From: an uncultured Granulosicoccaceae bacterium
Lineage (GTDB): Bacteria; Pseudomonadota; Gammaproteobacteria; Granulosicoccales; Granulosicoccaceae
DNA length: 33,976 nt
Reading direction: 5' to 3'
Assembly: GCA_938008205.1 (NCBI GenBank)
Contig: CALLLY010000385.1
Location: forward strand, 1 to 33,976
In this document: positions 9,001 to 14,869 of the stretch, one piece after another
Numbering within the stretch: position 1 is the first letter of the stretch
Layout of the letters: the number at the start of each line of letters is the position of its first letter
Program-made: the position numbers and the translations under genes
Notes under the pieces: generated by a model
Databases searched by the model: none
Told to the model about the DNA's origin: nothing
Seen by the model: the letters and a program-made list of their open reading frames with translations, nothing else

Positions 9001-11879
9001 ACGGATTGCTGAAATATGTCGCCCCCGCGGATTCTACTTTCAACTCAATTACAAGCTTTAACTTTTCAGTGCAGGACACTGGCGGTGACACTCACGGAGG
9101 TGCCGATATCGACAGTACTCCGAATACAGTAACAGTCACTAATATCGCAGTTAATGATCCGCCTGTTATCTCAGAAGATTTAACAGTATCAACCCTGGAA
9201 GATGCTGCATACATTCTGAAATCAACAGACTTTGCATACGCTGACCCTGAGGGACACACACTTAAGTCTATCATCATTGAGTCAGTACCTATCGAAGGCA
9301 TACTCAAGCTAAACAATATCCCCGTACTAATCGGAGACGTAGTGTCTGCCGGGGATATTTTGGATCACAAACTAGTCTATCACCCGTCTGTCAACAGCAA
9401 TGGAACCACCAGCTTCTCCTTCAGGCTACAAGACACCGGTAATACAGCGAACGGTGGAGCTGACACATCAACAGCAGCGGCAGATTTTTCAATAGTTATC
9501 CTGCCTGTTAATGACGAGCCGCTTGGCCAATCTGCTGTTGTTAACCTTATCGAAGACACCCCATACCTTTTCAGCGCGAACGATTTTCAGATCGTAGATA
9601 TCGAAGACCACAGTCTTCAGGAAATAATCATTACTCAACTCCCGCTGACCGGTGCATTACTATTGAACCAGTCCGCCGTGCAGATCGGGGATCACATTAC
9701 GGCAACACATATTGCTGATGGTTTGCTTGTCTATGTTCCTGAAGAAAACTCTTCAGGTATCAATACAGCCAGCTTTTCTTTCTATGTAAAGGATACCGGC
9801 GGCAATAGCAATGGCGGTGAAAACACTTCAACCACGCAAGCATCCATTCAATTTGATATTGTCCCGGTAAATGACAGTCCAATGGGAGCTGATTTATCGG
9901 TTAGTGCGCCCGAAGACTCTACAGTTGTTCTCACGACGAGTATGTTTGGCTACAGCGATGTTGATAACCATACTCTATCCGGTGTTCAGATCGCTACTCT
10001 GCCGCAAAAGGGCATGCTGATATATAACAATCAGCCCGTCGCAATTAGTGACGTCATTCCCGCAGACGAGATCCAGTCAGATCTGCTGAAATTTGTCCCT
10101 GATTCTCACGCCCATGGCCAGCCATATGCGCAAATTTCATTTTATGTCATAGACTCCGGCTTAACGCAGAACATATCGGTGAACGCCAACGTTCTTACCA
10201 TAAACATCACACCGACAAATGACCACCCAAGTGTCAACAGCACAACGGCCTCTCTGCCGGAGGATTCACGACATACGTTTTCATTAGCTGATTTCGCCTA
10301 CTCTGATCAACTCGATGCCCCCGACGAAAACAATCTGCTGGAAATCACGCTACAAGCACTGCCCCTTCAGGGCAAGCTTATGATCGATAACAGCCCGCTT
10401 TCTATCGGCGACAATATCACCAGCGCACAGATCCAGGCTGGCTCTTTTGAGTTTGTTCCCGATGAAAATACTCACGGCGAATACTACGCAGATTTTGAGT
10501 TTGTTGTTCGTGATGATGGCGGCACTGAAGACGGTGGCTCCGACACCAGCGTGACAACAACACGAATTATATTCTCGGTGTCGAATACCAACGATCTTCC
10601 AACCGCAACTACAGATAATTTTACGGTGGATGAATCGTCCAGTTTCAATGGATCATTGCTCGACAACGACTTCGATATCGACCCGAATACAACCCTTGTT
10701 GCATCATTGCTTACTCCACCAGCTCACGGAAACCTGGAGTTTAATCCGGACGGTAGCTTCTTTTATTCTCACGATGGCAGCGAAACGATTAGCGATTTTT
10801 TCAGCTATGAGATTTCCGATGGAGATCTGACAGATAGCACCACGGTCAACATTACGGTTATCCCGGTAAACGATCCACCTTCCGCCATGATGCCACCTCT
10901 GGTGGGTGCCGTGGAACGCACCTATACCGAATATGTTTTGCCGGAGAATCTTTTTGTCGATCCGGATATTGGCGACACTATTGATATTCGAATGGTCGGA
11001 CCTGATGGAGAGCCTGCACCAGCATGGCTCGAGTTTGACTCTGCCACCAGAAAAATCAGTGGAACACCACCACTTTACGGAACGTTCGTAGTCAGACTGG
11101 TTGCTACCGATCAGGATAATGCAGAGGTATTCACTGATCTGGTTATTCAGGTAGAACCGAACGACGCCGAACCACAAGTGGGAGCTGCATTAGGATCAAG
11201 TCAAAATAATGATGACTCTGCGGGTAGTAGATCTGTTGCGCTTGGCAGCGCGGACACCGCCGCACTTTCATTCAATGCATTTGCCAATAACCCAACTGCT
11301 ATCGAGAAAGAAGAAGCACCTGAAGAGTCACCAAGGCTCATTTATGCATTGCCCGATGCAGTTGGCACCGAAAAACTGTTGACCGAACTGGTGCTGGAAC
11401 AACACAACAAAATCACCAAAGCGCCTCAGGAAAACGCAAACGTCCTTGATGCGATTGCGGTCGAAGTTATTCCCCCGCTGGAAGATCTTTTTCAGTTAGA
11501 CAATCCGTTGCTGAGTCAATCGAGCAATGGACTCTTCCAGCAACTTGATTCAAACAAGCAGGAAATGACTGACAACAAGAAATATTCGCTACAGGTAACC
11601 AGTGGTGTTACGGGTATATCTGCCAGCTTATCCATCGGGTATATCGTCTGGCTGCTTAGAGGCGGAATCCTGATCAGTAGCGTACTTACGTCACTGCCGG
11701 CATGGCGAATGATCGACCCGCTTCCTGTTTTAAACAACAAAGAGTCCGGCGAGGAAAATGGCGACGACGAGTCGCTTCACGAGATGGTTAATTCAAAAGA
11801 CAGACCTGCGTCGAAAAACCAGGCAAATTTAGCCACTAAAACCTCAGACATTTCCGCAAATAGTCGTAGTCGAAATTAA
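3..11879 (+). CDS. Giant cadherin-like repeat surface protein (5' partial)
   Basis: The frame is open from the first bases of the window, so the true start lies upstream; the GTG at 132 in the ORF track is internal. 3958 codons are visible. Numbering from base 3, I see degenerate cadherin-like repeats (1-480), a LamG/concanavalin-A-like segment (about 481-715), a classical cadherin segment ending in a NDAP linker, tandem cadherin-like modules, twelve repeats of about 133 aa (1336-2929), six further cadherin/tandem-95 modules (2930-3622), a dystroglycan-type/He_PIG-like domain (to about 3720), an acidic linker, a hydrophobic segment near 3875-3898 containing GYIVWLLRGG, and a roughly 60-residue hydrophilic tail. 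Asp-rich linkers (D-I-D-D, V-N-D-x-P) suggest calcium-rigidified rods. I infer a cell-surface adhesin or very long envelope protein. No RTX nonapeptides were seen. Two signalling genes follow closely on the same strand. The fold class is secure; ligand and export route are unknown. Confidence 0.9.
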   Translation, partial: NSLASQDLVNKSLQSIGYSNASESPPGLVSIEWQFNDGYSGSPVFGGAESVSGNTLVSINEIPDIAIDLVSLAKSSDEDTTLVISNELTITHDQNPSEAVTADLTVTNGTLSISTLPAVTITGNTTSAISLTGSLADINTLLQSITYTPDSEFHGNDSLFISASVGSPAYTTTATMGLGVQEVNDTPVINDYGTYVTHQLGGPVTVIDSDISISDLELTNSTNYAGATLSLTRANAVDYAPTPQFSSNPTDVFSASTQTSNLLEGSNVTDGATIFGSVTTNSDGILTIVFNGNATKARIDALMQSIEYRNFSTWPADSNSWPHDEISLKWTFNDNGINDSGVSIPFTAKDGIGYSHIDLSTTDTQPVEIERNDLYLNTGAPDQLLDRSYLLYVDVDTADSNLNYKITNYSDNNISVKKNGIALVAGQSFSQADINLGIITVSTTATSTKSESFDFEVSGHSSSINSTFFIEVTNSDPSELLSGLRMNMDGGNDAFLGDTEQFKFMNNTPGFDKFTFEFTVSGLQANPGLQETTLYSGVGIPGRYDGHWEHLVIKPVAGTDDGIIEWDTALYNPSSGGPAISALAPGVFDGGIHFIALTFEMQANGTIELYYDGTKTTASNNRDGSNIWGGDFPRVFGQQLVDGSVFGAPEDFDGYLFDQGKHFSGTFHEIRVWNVIRTQSDIDNHISGRYDPYPTDKADLIVDWHMHDPNGDKSVFEIIDTTTTEGADEDPQPILKVGHATGSGFIPSTPTDELVLAENATAGTVVGYVQPQEPDPSHDGYTYAITPEAGYTSPFSIEASTGRITLDDPDLLPAGLTPYPLRVTVDNPFWSEVVPIHITPINDAPVLNLGSNAPVSLTEGDAAIILNPEITVEDTELEASDFSGATLTIERTDASGITPDPQLQDQFSSDLFASASGLYSVDQTSSRLQLTFNSGATKADVDTVLQSIKYQNTSDDPQSNITLTWTFSDGNTGTQGKGGALTDSVQTSVSITPVNDPPVLSSLSSPFISIAEDTSIDIFGGDLLPYVTDDGDLSEFLVTAYEGSLLTAITGTVASDKYVWTPPADATGIFRAFDVQAKDDSGALSADIESVYIEVTQISDEPSGTDSVLEILEDSTLTLAPSHFGFTDADSDTFNSIKLNSVTNATLQRSGSGVAVPITVTIGDLTANPIEVVPPADLSEQSISVSFQVIDDGANNTDSTANTLTINVTGVNDPPTSVDNTVSTTEDNTLTFAVGDFAFEDNIDITGSKSAGDDPYSIILVSLPATGQLLLNEIPLYEEDEILYSEITSLTYVPEPDSTTASFFDYKVRDLGGTDEGGLDISTSSYRIDLLVTAENDPSVLTGIETSPTTFSTSPVTITNTITITDIDDTLIESALVKISNNFIVGEDMLTIPAPPVITANVDLVNGEIHLSGSASVSDYEAAMRSIQYQNSSGSPTALTRTVSFTVNDGDTDSNTVSRTIDITDVNDAPTLTAMEVGNAVHSEGASPTVITDSLVVTDVDNTQLTSAQIEITGNFEPAEDKLLFADQSGITEAYNSFSGVLSLTGVAPTSAYQDAIRSVTYQNISDTPSTVTRSVSVSVNDGDLDSNISARNITVIATNDAPIITTIEPTNTTYTENTSPVSLTDTLTINDADDTLIESASISISSNFISAEDVLGFTNQSGIAGSFDNATGILSLSGTATIVDYQNVLRSVSYINNSDNPTITPRIVSFSVSDANNASNSVSRTIDISAENDAPTLSAIETSNVLFTENSTPVTITNNLVVSDIDNTHIDSANVQITGNFSSVEDQLLFTDQSGISGIYNSLTGILSLTGTASTLAYQDALRSVVYQNTSDSPATLARTLSISINDGALDSNVAVRNIDVFATNDPPTLATIEASNATYMENAAPLFVTSSLTTADVDDAFIDFATVSISGNFISAEDSLGFTDQSGINGDFNNSTGILSLSGTATLNDYQDALRSVTYMNSSDNPTVAPRTISLTVNDGDDDSNIVSRIIDINAENDAPSISAIEFSSVNYTEGDGMATVTNTLTIADRDNTHIQSAIIAIATNYLPLEDVLAFVDQPNITGSFNSSNGELSLSGLATVGDYENAIRAVTYENTSLNPSTSNRTISFQVNDGSQDSNSVFREIVVNAVNNAPALLTIESTNASFTENNAPTIITDSLSIKDHDSSNIVSATVSITGNFSASQDKLLFTNQSGITGNYDSLNGVMTLTGPASLNAYKSALTSVSYENTSENPDIAPRTVTFQISDGSLNSNSAARDMEIVATNDSPVVSNIESIHASYSENSTPIAITDTLQIADIDDTAIDTASVKIIGNFVPGEDVLSFIDQSGISGVYDSVAGEMTLSGSAFVTDYQNAIRSVTYHNISDNPSLLPRTVIFSVFDGEGQSNSLGRDVDVSPVNDSPVLHNIESGPATYTEGGPGTAITATLSITDIDDSQIEGAVVSISGNYIPTEDILDFSGMPGIISNFNPVTGDLTLSGTALLSDYETALRNVVYRNTSDNPNQPARTISFIVNDGENSSTPLTRSVVNNATNDAPGLQNIESSVLNYIENSSPIEITDTLTIVDVDDLYMESATVTVTNNFVPAEDILAFSDQLGITGAYNSTTGQLTLSGTATVADYQTALRAVTYQNTSDDPDSAARTITFVINDGNENSPFVSRQLALEIVNDPPVLSSVESTPVSFTENGTPVAISSSIVVDDTDDVAIESATIQLTNNFFANEDRLHYNTVPGITGNYDSTTGILTLSGSAAAANYESALRSVYYENISDNPSIAVRTVSVSVYDGDTHSNTITRDIVNQAINDAPVISSIESTIAEYTENAIPLPITNNLTIDDTDSTLLTESTIAISNNFTPSEDVLVFSDQSGISGNYDPVVGILTLNGTASLANYQEALRSITYVNTSDNPSAVTRAITISVKDDTDSSNTLSISINITPVNDAPSGNDFTLNVLEDSHHQFISSEFGFTDILDSHEFKAIHVNSLPAIGELLLGSNSVAVNDVIGKSDIDNGLLKYVAPADSTFNSITSFNFSVQDTGGDTHGGADIDSTPNTVTVTNIAVNDPPVISEDLTVSTLEDAAYILKSTDFAYADPEGHTLKSIIIESVPIEGILKLNNIPVLIGDVVSAGDILDHKLVYHPSVNSNGTTSFSFRLQDTGNTANGGADTSTAAADFSIVILPVNDEPLGQSAVVNLIEDTPYLFSANDFQIVDIEDHSLQEIIITQLPLTGALLLNQSAVQIGDHITATHIADGLLVYVPEENSSGINTASFSFYVKDTGGNSNGGENTSTTQASIQFDIVPVNDSPMGADLSVSAPEDSTVVLTTSMFGYSDVDNHTLSGVQIATLPQKGMLIYNNQPVAISDVIPADEIQSDLLKFVPDSHAHGQPYAQISFYVIDSGLTQNISVNANVLTINITPTNDHPSVNSTTASLPEDSRHTFSLADFAYSDQLDAPDENNLLEITLQALPLQGKLMIDNSPLSIGDNITSAQIQAGSFEFVPDENTHGEYYADFEFVVRDDGGTEDGGSDTSVTTTRIIFSVSNTNDLPTATTDNFTVDESSSFNGSLLDNDFDIDPNTTLVASLLTPPAHGNLEFNPDGSFFYSHDGSETISDFFSYEISDGDLTDSTTVNITVIPVNDPPSAMMPPLVGAVERTYTEYVLPENLFVDPDIGDTIDIRMVGPDGEPAPAWLEFDSATRKISGTPPLYGTFVVRLVATDQDNAEVFTDLVIQVEPNDAEPQVGAALGSSQNNDDSAGSRSVALGSADTAALSFNAFANNPTAIEKEEAPEESPRLIYALPDAVGTEKLLTELVLEQHNKITKAPQENANVLDAIAVEVIPPLEDLFQLDNPLLSQSSNGLFQQLDSNKQEMTDNKKYSLQVTSGVTGISASLSIGYIVWLLRGGILISSVLTSLPAWRMIDPLPVLNNKESGEENGDDESLHEMVNSKDRPASKNQANLATKTSDISANSRSRN
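1443..2145 (+). other. LamG / concanavalin A-like domain inside the giant protein
   Basis: This stretch breaks the repeat pattern. It has features of jelly-roll lectin-type domains: FTFEFTVSG-like strands, a 'GIHFIALTFEMQANGTIELYYDG' type strand pair (quoted in part), and HFSGTFHEIRVWNVIRTQSD, which matches the 'G.i.evriwn..rt..eI' ending typical of LamG_3 domains. It sits between degenerate cadherin repeats and a classical cadherin unit. The likely role is carbohydrate or ligand binding on the extracellular rod. The family is recognised by pattern only; the ligand cannot be deduced. Confidence 0.65.
4008..8789 (+). repeat. Twelve tandem protein-coding repeats, eleven of exactly 399 bp
   Basis: Units were marked by the N-[DN]-x-P linker codon: 4008, 4401, 4800, 5199, 5598, 5997, 6396, 6795, 7194, 7593, 7992, 8391, with the next module at 8790. 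The first unit is 393 bp and the other eleven are 399 bp (133 aa). The consensus layout is NDxPxxxxIExxxxxYTEN, a D-x-D-D strand, a NF-x-x-x-ED loop, QSGI, a G-x-L-[ST]-L-[ST]-G strand, DYQ-x-A-[LI]-R-[SA]-V-x-Y, N-x-SDNP and a VNDG strand. Nucleotide identity between units is only moderate, so this is not a recent slippage array. Each unit probably forms one extended beta-sandwich. Confidence 0.95.
8790..10868 (+). repeat. Six cadherin-like / tandem-95-type modules of variable length
   Basis: Module starts by the NDxP linker are 8790, 9153, 9510, 9870, 10218 and 10590, ending at 10868, giving lengths of 121, 119, 120, 116, 124 and 93 aa. The first five share an LPxxGxLxL strand, a GDxI/IxxGxLxY strand (CSPG-repeat-like) and mostly a V-x-DTGG-x-x-x-GG loop. 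The last, containing GSLLDNDFD and DGSFFYSHDG, is the classical ~95-residue bacterial cadherin-like module. All are extracellular rod modules of the giant protein. Confidence 0.85.
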
Positions 11880-11918
11880 GATGACCAAAATTGCGCTCAA
11901 TCTAAAAGCCCTCTGCCA

Positions 11919-14849
11919 ATGAAAAAACTCTCAGCGAAGTTTCATTTGGCCATGGGCCTGACCTCCATTGTGACATCGGTAATTCTACTTGCCGTTATGC
12001 TCAATCTGGTACCCGACCGAAAGCAGGCGGTGATCAACGGGCGCATCATTCTGGCTGAGGCGATTGCATCCAGCAGTACTTTGTTTCTCGCCAGTGAAGA
12101 TTACCCGAGTGTCGCTGAAAACCTGGAATTCAGTATCAATCGCAACCCGGATTTGCTGGCGGCCACAATCAAAAGGCAGTCTGATCCGCAGCCATTAATG
12201 TTTGGTGACGAGACGGCGGTAACCATCGACACAAACGCTGCTTCTACCGAACGCCGCGTGGTGCTGCCCATTCTGCAAAACGAAGAAGTCTGGGGCGAGA
12301 TTGTATTGTTTTTTGAACGTCCGGAAGGCGAAGGCTGGATCAACTTTATCCGACATTCCAGATTTTCACTGATTGCATTTGCGGGTCTTATTTGTTTTGT
12401 GATGTTCTATCTGTACCTGGGCAGAATGCTCAAGGCATTAAATCCATCACAGGCAGTGCCAGGCAGAGTGCGCTCCGCGCTGGATACTCTGGCTGAAGCG
12501 CTGCTGGTGGTAGACAGAAAATCCAACGTGGTACTCGCCAACAAGGCTTTTCAGGAAATCACGGCACAGTCCAGCGAGCAAATACTCGGGAAAAAAGCAT
12601 CAATTTTCGATTGGCATTTAGGCGATGTTCATCCGGACGAGTGCACCAATGACGCAGAAACCGATGAGAATTTTCCGTGGCTGCGTGCACTGAAAAACAA
12701 AGAAACCCTGCGCGGCGAACCTCTTTGGTTAAAGAATCATCGCAACACATGGCACAAATTCCTGGTGAACTGCTCGCCGATCATTACCGGCAAGACCGCC
12801 AACGGTGTACTGATCAGCCTTGATGACATTACCGAGCTTGAAGAGAAGGAAAAAGAGTTGCGTTTCGCGCGTGATGCAGCGGAAGAGGCGAACCATGCCA
12901 AGACCAGCTTCCTGTCTAATATGAGCCACGAGATTCGCACACCGATGACCGCGATTCTTGGCTTTACCGAAGTACTGAAACGCGGCACCGGACGAGCAGA
13001 CGCTCAGTGGCAGAAGCATCTCAATACCATTTCAAACAGTGGACAACACCTACTGGAGCTGATCAATGATGTGCTTGATCTATCCAAAGTTGAATCAGGC
13101 GCACTCGAAATTGAATCGATAGAGTGTAAGCCCTACATGGTGGCACACGATGTAGTACAGGTGCTCAATGTACGCGCAGAGGAGAAATCTATTTCTCTTG
13201 ACATTATCACTCCGGAGCCGCTTCCTGAAACAATTACCAGCGACAGTTCCAGGCTGCGACAGATTATTACCAACCTTGTTGGTAATGCCATCAAGTTCAC
13301 CGAAAGTGGTGGTGTAAAGATTATTCTTCGCACTGAACAGCAAGATGGCAATACCATGCTGGCCATCGATGTTGTTGACAGTGGCATCGGTATGAACGAA
13401 AAACAGCTGGGAACAATCTTCAAACCTTTCGTTCAGGCAGATTCATCAATTACAAGACGCTTCGGCGGAACCGGGCTGGGACTGACCATCAGTAAAAAAC
13501 TAGCCGGCGCTCTCGGTGGCGATATCACCGTAAGCAGCGAAATGAATGTCGGCACCACCTTCACAGCCAAGGTACAGACCGGATCACAGGAAGGGGTTGA
13601 ATTCCTAAGCCCTGAACAGCTGCAGGAAAGACTTCTGGAAAGTGAAGACAGCAACGAAGCAGTTCAGTGGACATTCCCGCCTTCGAAAATATTGGTAATC
13701 GACGACGCCGCCGAAAACCGCGAGCTGATCACCCTGGTACTCACCGATCTGGGGATCGAATCAGAGACCGCAGAGAACGGTGCCATTGGCGTACAGATGG
13801 CGTATGACAACGAATACGATATTATTATGTCGGATATCCAGATGCCGGTAATGGACGGCTATGAAGCTGCGCAAACACTGCGTAAAAACGGCATTAAGCA
13901 GCCTATAATTGCACTCACCGCAAATGCCATGAAGGGATACGAAGAACGGATACTCAGCTCCGGCTTCTCTCACTACATGACAAAACCTATCGATCTCGAT
14001 GCACTCACTCGTCTGCTTGGTGATCTACTGGGTGGTGAGAGTACTGTCGTTACTAAAGACAACCCTGCAAGCGCTCCTGCAACACCGGCAGACCCAATTG
14101 AAAGTAACACTGATCAAACTGCCATCTACAGCCGTATGGGGGGTTCTGAAACACTGGGACATGTGGTCGAAAAGTTCATCGAGAAGCTTCACCTTCAAGT
14201 ACCAAAAATTGAGGAAGCCTTCGCTACAAAGAATTATACCGAGCTCGCCTCACTGGCTCACTGGCTGAAAGGCTCGGGAGGTACAGTCGGATTTGACGCG
14301 CTTTTCGAACCGTCCAAGGCACTGGAAGTCTTCGCAGGCACCGGCAACGATGAAAAAATCGCCAACAACATAGAACAGATAAAATCTATAGCAATCAGAC
14401 TAAGACCGGGTCAACCGGGCACTTTGGTAGATCAGAATCAGCCTACTGACAACATTCAACTAATTGATATTAAAAGCCAACCAACTCAAGAAACCGGCCC
14501 TGCAGTCGAAACACCCTTAGAGAGCAGACTGGCAGAAAAGAACCCCGCTTTCAGACCGATTATTTTGAGGTTTGTGTCACGACTGGACAGCCAGATTGAT
14601 AAACTCGAACGCGCTATCGCTGACGACGACTTCACGGAAATTGCCAACCTGGCACACTGGCTCAAAGGTTCCGGAGGTACCGTCGGCTTCGATGCATTCA
14701 CCGAACCCGCTGCAGAGATGGAAACTTACGCGAAGAACAAAAACAACAAACATATGAATACACTGCTCGAGCAAATAAGAACTTATGCGAGCAACATTGT
14801 GGTTCCTGGTAATGACAGCGGTTTAACGGACAAAAAAGACTCTGCCTGA
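11919..14849 (+). CDS. Hybrid sensor histidine kinase with REC and two HPt domains
   Basis: 976 aa inner-membrane phosphorelay kinase. TM1 is near residues 10-30 and TM2 near 149-168, enclosing a periplasmic sensor region of about 115 aa (CHASE-like in size, family not assigned). A PAS domain spans about 185-310. The HisKA H-box is SHEIRTP with phospho-acceptor H337, followed by the HATPase N-box (NLVGNAIKFT) and G-boxes (DSGIGM, GGTGLGLTI). A receiver domain has D595/D596 and acceptor D639 in MSDIQMPVMDG. Two HPt domains follow, each with HWLKGSGGTVGFD, acceptor histidines H781 and H913. All catalytic motifs are intact. The gene starts 39 bp after the giant surface protein and ends 20 bp before the REC-GGDEF-EAL gene. 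The natural relay target would be that REC domain (inference). No strong Shine-Dalgarno sequence is visible before the chosen ATG. Confidence 0.95.
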   Translation: MKKLSAKFHLAMGLTSIVTSVILLAVMLNLVPDRKQAVINGRIILAEAIASSSTLFLASEDYPSVAENLEFSINRNPDLLAATIKRQSDPQPLMFGDETAVTIDTNAASTERRVVLPILQNEEVWGEIVLFFERPEGEGWINFIRHSRFSLIAFAGLICFVMFYLYLGRMLKALNPSQAVPGRVRSALDTLAEALLVVDRKSNVVLANKAFQEITAQSSEQILGKKASIFDWHLGDVHPDECTNDAETDENFPWLRALKNKETLRGEPLWLKNHRNTWHKFLVNCSPIITGKTANGVLISLDDITELEEKEKELRFARDAAEEANHAKTSFLSNMSHEIRTPMTAILGFTEVLKRGTGRADAQWQKHLNTISNSGQHLLELINDVLDLSKVESGALEIESIECKPYMVAHDVVQVLNVRAEEKSISLDIITPEPLPETITSDSSRLRQIITNLVGNAIKFTESGGVKIILRTEQQDGNTMLAIDVVDSGIGMNEKQLGTIFKPFVQADSSITRRFGGTGLGLTISKKLAGALGGDITVSSEMNVGTTFTAKVQTGSQEGVEFLSPEQLQERLLESEDSNEAVQWTFPPSKILVIDDAAENRELITLVLTDLGIESETAENGAIGVQMAYDNEYDIIMSDIQMPVMDGYEAAQTLRKNGIKQPIIALTANAMKGYEERILSSGFSHYMTKPIDLDALTRLLGDLLGGESTVVTKDNPASAPATPADPIESNTDQTAIYSRMGGSETLGHVVEKFIEKLHLQVPKIEEAFATKNYTELASLAHWLKGSGGTVGFDALFEPSKALEVFAGTGNDEKIANNIEQIKSIAIRLRPGQPGTLVDQNQPTDNIQLIDIKSQPTQETGPAVETPLESRLAEKNPAFRPIILRFVSRLDSQIDKLERAIADDDFTEIANLAHWLKGSGGTVGFDAFTEPAAEMETYAKNKNNKHMNTLLEQIRTYASNIVVPGNDSGLTDKKDSA

Positions 14850-14869
14850 CAACAGGCGGAAGATGACTT

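Noticed and set aside
3-11879. RTX nonapeptides or a type I secretion signal in the giant protein
   Set aside because: Read through for GGxGxDxLx-type repeats and found none in the visible part; the calcium-like motifs are cadherin-type linkers.
12729-13019. Antisense ORFs over the histidine kinase gene
   Set aside because: Complementary to well-recognised PAS and HisKA coding sequence.
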